Positions 1 through 6,095 are shown, counted from the first letter of the stretch. The stretch: 8,728 nt of DNA from Pseudomonadota bacterium (GCA_024226105.1 JAAELZ010000112.1:1-8728); one strand, 5' to 3'. Notes: generated from the sequence alone by a model not told the origin. Translations and numbers: made by a program.

Positions 1-431
1 AGGTGTTGAACGTTGTGTTGAGCGTATCCAGAAAGCCGCTAGCAGGGATCGCCTCGCTTTCAAATACCGGTTCAATGCGAATGATGTTTCGTGAAAAGCA
101 GGCGCGTTTCCTGAAGTTCAGGTCGGCAACGGGTATAGATGCAAGGCACAGATGGCAGTTAATCAACCCGCTTTCTGCAGATTCAATTCGGCTTTTCCAG
201 GGGCGGTATAGAGATACGAATGTAGTGCGGCCCCTGTGCGGGTTGCAAGGCAATATTTGGCGCGCATCCGAGGAAAGTGATGTGGCTAAAGAATCGGTTG
301 CCCGCCTGAAACTGAAATGAACCGAGTGGTTTGCCGGCCAGCTCTATTGACCGGATTAGCTCAATGAGTTCAGCGTGAACCAGGCCGACGCTATTGTCCT
401 GCGTGTACAGTGTCAGCGACGAAAGTGACAA
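1..431 (-). pseudogene. Frameshifted small conserved-type protein, partial at left edge
   Basis: An 82-codon frame (431 down to 183, TTG start) encodes a protein-like sequence. It has a hydrophobic helix (HAELIELIRSIELAG), then GNRFFSHITFLGCAPNIAL and YIRISIPP, and stops at 183-185. A second minus-strand frame stays open from 190 to the window edge (63 codons). It reads as a plausible continuation, with a CxxC pair (NCHLC), RKRACFSRNIIRIEPVFESEAIP and SGFLDTL. The two frames join if one base is removed from the run of four C (minus strand; GGGG at 200-203), giving YIRISIPPWKSRIESAES. This is therefore either a gene broken by one inserted base or an assembly error. The whole resembles a small uncharacterised family with an FLGC(A/S)P motif and a C-terminal zinc-ribbon-like part, but that is from memory and no function is assigned. 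It lies directly downstream of ppk2 and is probably co-transcribed. The only in-frame start is TTG at 431, which lacks a Shine-Dalgarno sequence. Confidence 0.5.
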
Positions 432-475
432 GGTTTGAGCGATATTGCTTTGACCGTGCGCTTCAAGCCCGACAG

Positions 476-481
476 CCTCCT
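476..481 (-). promoter_or_regulatory. Perfect Shine-Dalgarno AGGAGG overlapping the ppk2 stop
   Basis: On the minus strand AGGAGG overlaps the TAG stop of ppk2 (480-482), the arrangement expected for translational coupling to the next gene. Nine bases later comes TTG (464-466), but that frame stops after 17 codons. The protein-like frame of the downstream gene has no start codon within normal range, its first being TTG at 429-431. The site supports a real downstream gene, and suggests that its 5' end, like its middle, may contain an indel. Confidence 0.5.
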
Positions 482-1385
482 AGTGGGTGAATTTCCCGCT
501 TTTGATGCGTTCGGCTTCCATCATTTCGACTTCCCGTGATCCGGAGATGACGATTTCAGGGTCGGGCACAAAGTCGATCTCCTGGTTGCCTCGCTCATAC
601 GGCACCGAATTTAAAATGGCGCGCATGGCGTTAAGCCTTGCCAGGTGCTTGTCATTAGAGCGTATGACGGTCCAGGGCGCATTGCTGACGTGGGTTCTTT
701 TGAGCATTTCATATTTTTGATTGGTGAAATCATCCCAGCGTTCCTGTGCCTGCAAATCGACCTCACTCAATTTCCATTGGCGCAATGGATCTGTTTTACG
801 CCGTTCAAAGCGCCCGGCCTGAACTTCCTTGGTGACGCTGAAATACAATTTCACCAGAATTGTGCCGGTTCTGACCAGGTCTTTCTCAAAGCCCACCACG
901 CCTTTCATAAACTGGCGGTATTCTTCGGGTGTACAGAAACCAAATATGGGCTCGACCATTGCGCGGTTATACCAGCTGCGATCAAACAAAACCACCTCAC
1001 CTCCACGTGGAAAGCGCTGTACGTAACGCTGAAAGAACCATTGGGTGCGCTGCGCTTCGCTGGGCTTGCCCTGTGCAACAATGCGATAGTGTTTTTCGTT
1101 CATGTAGCGTGCAACCCGGCGGATGGTTCCACCCTTTCCGGAGGCATCCCGGCCTTCGAACAGGATAATCATCGGACGCTTGGATTCTTCAAGATAGCTT
1201 TGCATACGAATCAGTTCAGCCTGAAATGGTTTGAGAGCCTTTTCCTGTTTATGCTTGGACAGTGCTTTTTTGGCCTTCTCACTTTCCAGCTTTTCAAGCC
1301 GATGACGGAGTGTTTCATTTTCTGTTTGCAGGGCGGTTATGTCAGTCGCCTGGGTTACTTTTTTCGGGGCTGTTTGTATCGTCAT
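480..1385 (-). CDS. ppk2: Polyphosphate kinase 2 family protein
   Basis: A cytoplasmic PPK2-family kinase of 301 residues, which transfers phosphate between inorganic polyphosphate and nucleotides (typically NDP plus polyP to NTP, reversible). Residues 1-70 are charged and helical, with a probable coiled coil around 18-50. The P-loop core follows: strand IILFEG, Walker A GRDASGKGG (78-86), the TQWFFQRYVQRFPRGGE segment (114-130), and the Walker B-like VVLFDRSWYNRA (131-142) with the family DRSWYNR signature. The lid region FERRKTDPLRQWKLSEVD lies at 193-210, and APWTVIRSNDK at 236-246. All signature blocks are present and the length is normal for one-domain PPK2. The pattern looks like class I (ADP/GDP-phosphorylating), but the subclass is inferred by resemblance. 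The start ATG is at 1383-1385 and has no strong Shine-Dalgarno sequence. A damaged small gene follows without a gap. phnN is divergent upstream. Confidence 0.95.
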   Translation of the reverse strand: MTIQTAPKKVTQATDITALQTENETLRHRLEKLESEKAKKALSKHKQEKALKPFQAELIRMQSYLEESKRPMIILFEGRDASGKGGTIRRVARYMNEKHYRIVAQGKPSEAQRTQWFFQRYVQRFPRGGEVVLFDRSWYNRAMVEPIFGFCTPEEYRQFMKGVVGFEKDLVRTGTILVKLYFSVTKEVQAGRFERRKTDPLRQWKLSEVDLQAQERWDDFTNQKYEMLKRTHVSNAPWTVIRSNDKHLARLNAMRAILNSVPYERGNQEIDFVPDPEIVISGSREVEMMEAERIKSGKFTH

Positions 1386-1421
1386 TATGAGTACCGGGTA
1401 AGCATGAGCGTCGAACCATTG

Positions 1422-1430
1422 ATTATAGCA
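1422..1430 (-). promoter_or_regulatory. Predicted ppk2 promoter, extended -10
   Basis: On the minus strand the sequence reads TGCTATAAT, a perfect -10 hexamer (1422-1427) with the TGn extension. It lies 36 bases upstream of the ppk2 ATG, so a short leader of about 30 nt is expected. The hexamer 17 bases upstream (GGTGGT) is a poor -35, which is tolerated for extended -10 promoters. No Pho box was recognised by eye in 1386-1627. Confidence 0.5.
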
Positions 1431-1543
1431 ATTTTCGTGGCTTGACCACCCTGGATATGACTTTGTTTGCCCTAAAACTGACGTGGATCATGTAGTTTTC
1501 GATTTTCTCCTGTCTGAGGCCATCGAAGCTTGCACAGCTTGGT

Positions 1544-1549
1544 TATAAT
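1544..1549 (+). promoter_or_regulatory. Predicted phnN promoter -10 TATAAT
   Basis: A perfect TATAAT lies 78 bases upstream of the phnN TTG start. No good -35 sits at 16-18 bases spacing (CATCGA at 1521-1526 for 17), so the promoter may need an activator. A perfect inverted repeat (1554-1568) covers the expected transcription start. Confidence 0.4.
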
Positions 1550-1553
1550 GTGC

Positions 1554-1568
1554 GTACTAAATCAGTAC
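1554..1568. repeat. Inverted repeat GTACT-N5-AGTAC, possible operator
   Basis: Perfect 5-base half-sites (GTACT at 1554-1558, AGTAC at 1564-1568) flank AAATC. The site begins five bases after the predicted -10 of phnN, where a bound repressor would block initiation. The half-sites resemble the ends of a Trp operator, but the centre is shorter, so no regulator is assigned. Confidence 0.3.
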
Positions 1569-1627
1569 CCGGGCAGCACTTAAAGCCTGCTAATAGCGTT
1601 TAAAAATCTTGTTGGAGTACGGTATTT

Positions 1628-2194
1628 TTGCATAATAAAGAACCTCACGAAGCGGGGAAATTGATCTACCTGATGGGTGCCTCGGGTAGTGGAAAAGACA
1701 GTTTGCTGCATGTTGTTTCCGGATGGCAACAGGCGGGGCAGCGTGTCATCGCCGCGCGTCGTTACATCACGCGTGAAATTCGACCGGGTTGTGAGGTGCA
1801 TACAGCGCTTAGCCAGCAGGATTTTGATTTTTGTGAGCGCGCGGGCGATTTTCTTTTTAACTGGCAGGCACACGGTTTTCAGTATGGAATCGGCCGCGAG
1901 GTATTGTCGGAACTGGCATGCGGGAAGCATGTGGTTATGAACGGTTCCCGTCGCTATCTGGTAACCGCCCAGGATATTTACCCCGGGCTGATTCCAGTGT
2001 GCCTGGAGGTATTGCCGGAGGTGCTTGAGGCCAGGCTGATCGCCAGGGGTCGGGAAAACGCTGAGGAAATCTCGGCGCGCCTGCAACGTGCAGAGGAGTT
2101 TTCGAAAATTGTTCCCGACAATACGATAAGGATTTCCAACAATGATCAAATTGAAGCGGCGGCAGAGCAACTGCGTGGACTACTTGATATTTGA
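1628..2194 (+). CDS. phnN: Ribose 1,5-bisphosphate phosphokinase PhnN
   Basis: A 188-residue cytoplasmic P-loop kinase of the guanylate-kinase fold. PhnN phosphorylates ribose 1,5-bisphosphate with ATP to give PRPP. In bacteria with C-P lyase this is the last step of the phosphonate salvage route and can also bypass PRPP synthase. Visible motifs are strand KLIYLMG and P-loop GASGSGKDS (17-25), RRYITRE (44-50), FNWQAHGFQYGIG (77-89), the MNGSRRY segment (104-110), and the lid-like ARGREN (139-144). The length matches the family (about 185). The TTG start is chosen because GGAG (1614-1617) sits 10 bases upstream and it gives the usual short N-terminus before the first strand. No other phn gene occurs in the window, so it is either a stand-alone copy or separated from its pathway. 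It is convergent with the TlpA-like gene, 30 bases apart, with no clear terminator between. Guanylate kinase (Gmk) is the main alternative and fits less well. Confidence 0.85.
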   Translation: MHNKEPHEAGKLIYLMGASGSGKDSLLHVVSGWQQAGQRVIAARRYITREIRPGCEVHTALSQQDFDFCERAGDFLFNWQAHGFQYGIGREVLSELACGKHVVMNGSRRYLVTAQDIYPGLIPVCLEVLPEVLEARLIARGRENAEEISARLQRAEEFSKIVPDNTIRISNNDQIEAAAEQLRGLLDI

Positions 2195-2224
2195 ACGCCT
2201 TCCGCCGGCGCCAATAGAGCGGTT

Positions 2225-2749
2225 CTAAAGTATCGATTCAACCGCAGTTCGTAGTTCCAGTTCAGACATCCGCCCTAATTTTTTCGCGCGAAGGTTTCCT
2301 TCACTGTCAAATATCAGCGTGAAGGGCAGGCTGCCATTGTTGCCCAGTTCTACCAGCCATTTTTGTCCCTGCCCCCTGCCAGCCAGCAGCTGCGGATAAT
2401 CCATACCCATCGAATCCACGTAGCGGCGAACTTCATCTTCTTCATCGTGGGCGATGCCAACCAATTCTACCCCCTGTTCGGCATAGCGTGTCCGTACCTC
2501 CATGAACATCGGGATTTCCTCGCGACAGGGTTCACACCAGGTCGCCCAGTGGTTCACGATCAGAACTTTCCCCTGCCATTCGCCCAACTGGTTTTGACCG
2601 CCGTCCAGATTTGGCCAGTAACTGTCCGGCAAGGCAGCCGTTACCCTGGTATCAGGTGTAGTGGTAGTATCGTTCCGGTGCTGGCCAGCCTGCCAGCCAA
2701 CCACCAGCCCCAGAATCGCCAGGCTTATTGTCAGCAAATATTTTTTCAT
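2225..2749 (-). CDS. TlpA/ResA-type membrane-anchored periplasmic thioredoxin
   Basis: A 174-residue thioredoxin-fold protein predicted to sit on the periplasmic face of the inner membrane. Residues 1-19 (KKYLLTISLAILGLVVGW) form an uncleaved signal anchor or a signal peptide. A short polar Thr-rich linker (28-36) precedes the domain. Catalytic WCEPC is at 71-75 (Cys72, Cys75) after the strand VLIVNHWAT, and the cis-proline is Pro142 (SLPFTLIFD), both expected of an active TlpA/ResA/AlkC-TSA fold. Its start lies 33 bases downstream of the dsbD stop on the same strand, which suggests an operon in which DsbD keeps this protein reduced. Its own targets could be apocytochrome c, a Cu-site assembly factor or another periplasmic thiol, and the sequence does not decide. 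It is not a clear CcmG/DsbE. The ATG start has only weak Shine-Dalgarno complementarity. Confidence 0.85.
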   Translation of the reverse strand: MKKYLLTISLAILGLVVGWQAGQHRNDTTTTPDTRVTAALPDSYWPNLDGGQNQLGEWQGKVLIVNHWATWCEPCREEIPMFMEVRTRYAEQGVELVGIAHDEEDEVRRYVDSMGMDYPQLLAGRGQGQKWLVELGNNGSLPFTLIFDSEGNLRAKKLGRMSELELRTAVESIL

Positions 2750-2782
2750 GCAGTAATTACCCGTTTACAGACAGGTGCAGGC

Positions 2783-5146
2783 TCAGATTGAAAGCAGATG
2801 TTGCAGAAATTTATCAGCCTGTTTGAAGCCGTAAAAACTTTTGTCCTTTAACTGCTTGCCCCGGGCGTCAAAGAAAAGAGCAGCGGGTGGACCAAATACT
2901 CCGTAGCGTTTTTTCAATGCCTTACGTTTCTCGTCGTTGGGGTCGGTCACATCCACCTGCAAGGCTGCAAAATTTGCGCGCAATTCGGCGCGTACGGCTG
3001 GGTCTTTAAACGTCGTTTCTTCCATTTTCAGGCACTCTACACACCAGTCGGCATAGTAGTCGATCATTACTTTTTTACCCGCGCGAGATGCCGCCGTTAG
3101 TTGTTGGTCGAGCTCAGCGAGGGTGTTAACCCGTGTAAACAGGTGGCCGGCATCAGCCGCATTAGTAGCCTGATTTGCCGGAGCTGCTGAGAATAGATGT
3201 TCGGGCAAGGGGTGCTCTATTCTGCGTTCGCCATACATCGCACCAAAAAGGGCCATGATGCCCCAGATCAATAACAGGGTACCGAAACCTTTGAATAACT
3301 TCTGCCAGCCGCTTGCGCCCTCAGGCAGCGATTGGGTTGCACCGAGGTAAATGGCGACAACGATGAACAGGGTGGCCCAAAGGTACAGTACCGGTACGGC
3401 CGGCAATACACCCAGCAGGTAAATCGCCACGCCCACCAGCATCACACCAAATACGTACTTTACCTTATCCATCCACATGCCGGCTTTGGGAAGTAAATGT
3501 CCGGCACCCATTCCGAGCAGGATCAGCGGGATACCCATGCCCATGGCCATGGCGAACATGATCAGCGCGCCCAGGGCAGGTGAGCCTTTGGCGATAGCGA
3601 TGCTTAAAAAGGAAATCAATACCGGTGAGACGCAGGCCCCCACAATCAGGGCGGAGAGCAGCCCCAGGACAAATACCATCGGTATAGAACCGCCTTTTAT
3701 GCCCTGAGATGTTTGTGCCATTCGAGACTGAATAAAAGACGGCATCTGGATATCGTACAGGCCGAACATGGATAGCGACATGACAAAGAAAATGGCTGCC
3801 ATGATGCCAATGGCCCAGGCATTCTGAAAATAGGCCTGCAATTGATCGCCGGTGGCACCGGCAACCGCACCAATTGCGGCATAAGTGACCGCAGTCCCGA
3901 GCACATATACCGCTGCCAGCCAGGCGGCTTTCGACTTGGTTACACTTTCGCCCTGTCCGGCAATCACACTGGAGAGGATCGGAATCAGTGGTAATACGCA
4001 CGGTGTAAATGTCAGGCCAATACCGGCCGCAAAAGCGCTGAGTAATACCCACCAGAGCGTTGAGTTGCTGGTCTGGGAGTCGGTGCCAGCGTCGGCGGTT
4101 TCAGGCTTAGTATCGGGGCTGGCAGCGATTGCAGCCTGCTTAACCGGTGTCGCGGCAGCTGGGGGCGTTACAGGTGCCGGCGGGGCACTTTGTGCACTGG
4201 CGGTGGAGATTAGATCGCTTATCGACAATTCGAAACGCTTGTTTTGTGGTGGATAGCAAACACCGAGATCGGCGCAGCCCTGGTATTGGGCGTCGAGAAT
4301 CAGGGTTTCGTCTGCGCTTGCCTTAGCGAGTTTAAGCAAGGCATCAAACTGGTTACGGTAAACAATTACCTCGCCAAAATATTCGTCCTGCTTGAGTTTG
4401 CCCTCCGGCAAAGCGGGTTTGTTCAGTACATGCGTTGCGGATTCAAACTTTAGCTTGTTCTGGTACAGATAATAACCGTCAGCGATATCGAAACGGACAT
4501 TGATGCCATCGCGATCGGTGATTGCGCTGACTTTAAACGCCTGGTCCGGTGGCAGCAATTCGTCATCGGCTGTTTCAGCACCGAGCAGATCACGCAGTTC
4601 GGTGATGGACGCCAGCTCATCATCGGCTTTCGGTGTCGCGTCCATTTGCGGCGTGACGACTGAGGTCGAAACTGCGGCTGCGGTACTGGCAGCGATTAGT
4701 TTGAGCGGGATTTTATGCGTTATCGGTGGATAGCAAACACCTATGGGCTCATTGCAGCCCTGGCCTTTGACTGTCAGCATAACTTCTTGCGTATCGCTGG
4801 ATACCGGGATCGAAAAATCCACGTGTTTTACATACACTTCCACATCGCCGAATGCCGGGTCGGCCTTAGTCTTGCTCGGTGGGAAATCGTAGTTAATTTC
4901 TATCGGGGTGCCCGTCGCATCCGCCAGCGAAAACGACAGCTTGTCGCGATACATATAGTAGCCATCGGCGATGGTCCATTTTGCTTCCAGGCCTTCAGCG
5001 GTGACTTCAACGCTAAATGCATAGGCCTCATCCGAGGGCAGTAGCTCGTCGTCCTGAGCATGGGTGGCAAGCGACATCGTACCCAGCGCCAGCAAGGCCA
5101 GGAGTGACAGTGCGTGGCGAAGGCGATTATTAAGAGAATAGATCAT
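2783..5146 (-). CDS. dsbD: Thiol:disulfide interchange protein DsbD with duplicated N-terminal domain
   Basis: An inner-membrane electron conduit that takes electrons from cytoplasmic thioredoxin and passes them to periplasmic acceptors. It has 787 residues, against about 565-600 in typical DsbD. A signal peptide (1-30, cleavage after THA) is followed by two tandem periplasmic alpha domains. Domain one (32-150) has Cys131/Cys138. Domain two (194-309) has Cys291/Cys297 in GCADLGVCYPP. A Pro/Ala-rich linker (315-360) leads to the membrane beta domain (about 362-640, roughly eight helices) with Cys383 (TFTPCVLPL) and Cys505 (GACVSPVL). The C-terminal thioredoxin gamma domain (about 665-787) has WCVEC (Cys702/Cys705) and the proline pair GPP (752-754). 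Both alpha domains open with DDELLPxDxA and share IADGYYxYxxKL, so they are a duplication. The ATG start is followed by a good signal peptide, but the Shine-Dalgarno sequence is weak. A TlpA-type thioredoxin follows 33 bases later. All cysteines needed for the cascade are present. Confidence 0.95.
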   Translation of the reverse strand: MIYSLNNRLRHALSLLALLALGTMSLATHAQDDELLPSDEAYAFSVEVTAEGLEAKWTIADGYYMYRDKLSFSLADATGTPIEINYDFPPSKTKADPAFGDVEVYVKHVDFSIPVSSDTQEVMLTVKGQGCNEPIGVCYPPITHKIPLKLIAASTAAAVSTSVVTPQMDATPKADDELASITELRDLLGAETADDELLPPDQAFKVSAITDRDGINVRFDIADGYYLYQNKLKFESATHVLNKPALPEGKLKQDEYFGEVIVYRNQFDALLKLAKASADETLILDAQYQGCADLGVCYPPQNKRFELSISDLISTASAQSAPPAPVTPPAAATPVKQAAIAASPDTKPETADAGTDSQTSNSTLWWVLLSAFAAGIGLTFTPCVLPLIPILSSVIAGQGESVTKSKAAWLAAVYVLGTAVTYAAIGAVAGATGDQLQAYFQNAWAIGIMAAIFFVMSLSMFGLYDIQMPSFIQSRMAQTSQGIKGGSIPMVFVLGLLSALIVGACVSPVLISFLSIAIAKGSPALGALIMFAMAMGMGIPLILLGMGAGHLLPKAGMWMDKVKYVFGVMLVGVAIYLLGVLPAVPVLYLWATLFIVVAIYLGATQSLPEGASGWQKLFKGFGTLLLIWGIMALFGAMYGERRIEHPLPEHLFSAAPANQATNAADAGHLFTRVNTLAELDQQLTAASRAGKKVMIDYYADWCVECLKMEETTFKDPAVRAELRANFAALQVDVTDPNDEKRKALKKRYGVFGPPAALFFDARGKQLKDKSFYGFKQADKFLQHLLSI

Positions 5147-5170
5147 GCTGAAGTCGGGTAAACGTAAAAT

Positions 5171-5182
5171 GACAGGCCTGTC
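5171..5182. repeat. Perfect 12-base palindrome upstream of dsbD
   Basis: GACAGGCCTGTC is self-complementary over its full length and ends 25 to 36 bases before the dsbD start codon. It could be a dimeric regulator site or a leader element. No known consensus was recognised, and the dsbD promoter itself is not clear. Confidence 0.35.
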
Positions 5183-5360
5183 GCAATCTTGCTTACAAAC
5201 CGGGTACTAGGACAAGCGATTAAATCACAAGTTCATATACGCTGTCTGCTGTCCATTGGTTGTATATTGGTACCCTTGAGAAGTCAGCATTTATCAGGTT
5301 TATTAACTATAAGAGATACATAGCGCCGGCAGAAAGTGGTTTTATACCCGCAAAAACAGC

Positions 5361-5410
5361 GCACAGGCGGCTGTCAGGCCGCTGGGCAGCGCCGCGCTGC
5401 CCCATTGTGC
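5361..5410. other. Three-way-junction-like structured element
   Basis: Three perfect nested stems fit in 50 bases. The closing stem is GCACA (5361-5365) with TGTGC (5406-5410). Hairpin one is GCGGC (5367-5371) with GCCGC (5378-5382), loop TGTCAG. Hairpin two is GGGCAGC (5384-5390) with GCTGCCC (5396-5402), loop GCCGC. Only one to three unpaired bases link the stems. The block is richer in GC than its AT-rich flanks. It could be part of a small RNA, a leader structure, or a REP-like palindromic repeat. Neither a T-run terminator nor a strong promoter adjoins it. Confidence 0.4.
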
Positions 5411-5612
5411 TGGAGCAAATATCCGGGTTCGCAAAATAGCGATGTCAATAAAACCCACAATTTTGTCAATGTTAGGTAAAATACGGGTGTTTCCCCCGGT
5501 CAGGCAAACGGGTGGTTATGCCCCTTAATGGCAGCGAATCTCACCCTGCAGATATTGCCGCTGACAATCATTTGGGCGATACGTTATTTTAAAAAGCTGG
5601 AGTTTTCCAAAT

Positions 5613-6089
5613 ATGAAATACAACATGAGCAAAGCGCAAGTATTCCTGGCTGTATGCGCTGCATTTTTCTCTTTTAACGCGAATGCGCTGAGCCCGGAGG
5701 CGTTAGAGGGAAAGGCTTTATTCCCGGCCTGTGACGTGTGCCATAACCAGGCGCAGGATCCCGCGCTGGGGCCGCCAATGTGGGGTGTGCAACGCCGCTA
5801 CAGGAAGAATACAGGCAGTGATGCCGAATTTATTGAACGCATGGTCAGTTTTGTTAAAGCGCCCACCATGGAAAAGGCGATACACGATCAGGCGCTAGGA
5901 CAACTGGGCCTGATGCCGCCTATGCCGCTGCCCGACGAGATTTTAAACAAAATCGTGACCTATGTCATGGAAGAGCAATTCCCGCCGCCCTGTGATCACT
6001 GGAAGATGGCCGTGCGGCGCGCCGAGGAAAAAGGCGATCCGGAACACGCGAGAAAGGATAAAAGACAGTTGGATCGTTTTTGCAATTGA
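5613..6089 (+). CDS. Periplasmic monohaem class I cytochrome c
   Basis: A 158-residue secreted c-type cytochrome, an electron carrier in the periplasm. The signal peptide (1-25, cleavage after NANA) is typical. The mature protein starts LSPEALEGKALFPAC and contains one haem-binding CDVCH (Cys40, Cys43, His44). The likely distal axial methionine is Met101 or Met104 in LGLMPPMPLP, followed by the usual C-terminal helix (ILNKIVTYVMEE). After that helix is an extra charged tail (about 124-158) containing Cys127 and Cys157, which could form a disulfide in the periplasm. The start ATG has GGAG (5599-5602) 10 bases upstream; a second ATG at 5625-5627 is possible. It lies beyond the divergent dsbD operon, whose reducing power is used for cytochrome c assembly. 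It resembles c5/c551-type or small CxxCH proteins of unknown partner, so the oxidase or dehydrogenase it serves is not identifiable. Confidence 0.88.
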   Translation: MKYNMSKAQVFLAVCAAFFSFNANALSPEALEGKALFPACDVCHNQAQDPALGPPMWGVQRRYRKNTGSDAEFIERMVSFVKAPTMEKAIHDQALGQLGLMPPMPLPDEILNKIVTYVMEEQFPPPCDHWKMAVRRAEEKGDPEHARKDKRQLDRFCN

Positions 6090-6095
6090 AGCCAC

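Larger units (their letters stand above)
5147..5612. other. 466-base divergent intergenic region, dsbD and cytochrome c
   Basis: No convincing gene is present. From left to right it holds the untranslated upstream region of dsbD with the 12-base palindrome GACAGGCCTGTC (5171-5182); a weak rightward promoter-like pair, TTGAGA (5276-5281) and TTTATT (5299-5304), 17 bases apart; and a GC-rich block that folds into a three-way junction (5361-5410). It then holds two direct TGTCAAT copies (5443-5449, 5464-5470) followed by TAAAAT (5477-5482), and a 24-codon open frame (5518-5592). GGAG at 5599-5602 is the ribosome binding site of the cytochrome gene. The length and structure suggest a regulated promoter region or a small RNA. 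Confidence 0.6.

Noticed and set aside
3..320. 105-codon plus-strand frame
   Set aside because: It lies antisense to protein-like minus-strand sequence, has low-complexity Arg/Ser-rich content and no recognisable motif. The minus-strand reading with FLGCAP and CxxC is far more coherent.
645..1445. 266-codon plus-strand frame
   Set aside because: It is the complement of ppk2, whose full set of catalytic motifs is on the minus strand; the long frame is a composition shadow.
1386..1627. Pho box for a phosphate-starvation regulon
   Set aside because: The ppk2/phnN theme made this attractive, but no tandem CTGTCAT-like repeats with 11-base periodicity could be seen.
1580..2170. 196-codon minus-strand frame opposite phnN
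   Set aside because: No family motif; the plus strand encodes a complete PhnN with P-loop and ribosome binding site.
2195..2224. Possible terminator between phnN and the TlpA-like gene
   Set aside because: Only CGCC-N7-GGCG (2196-2210) pairs, four base pairs without a T-run on either strand.
3465..4052. 195-codon minus-strand frame inside dsbD
   Set aside because: An alternative frame of the DsbD membrane domain. Its Arg, Cys and His-rich translation is typical of out-of-frame reading.
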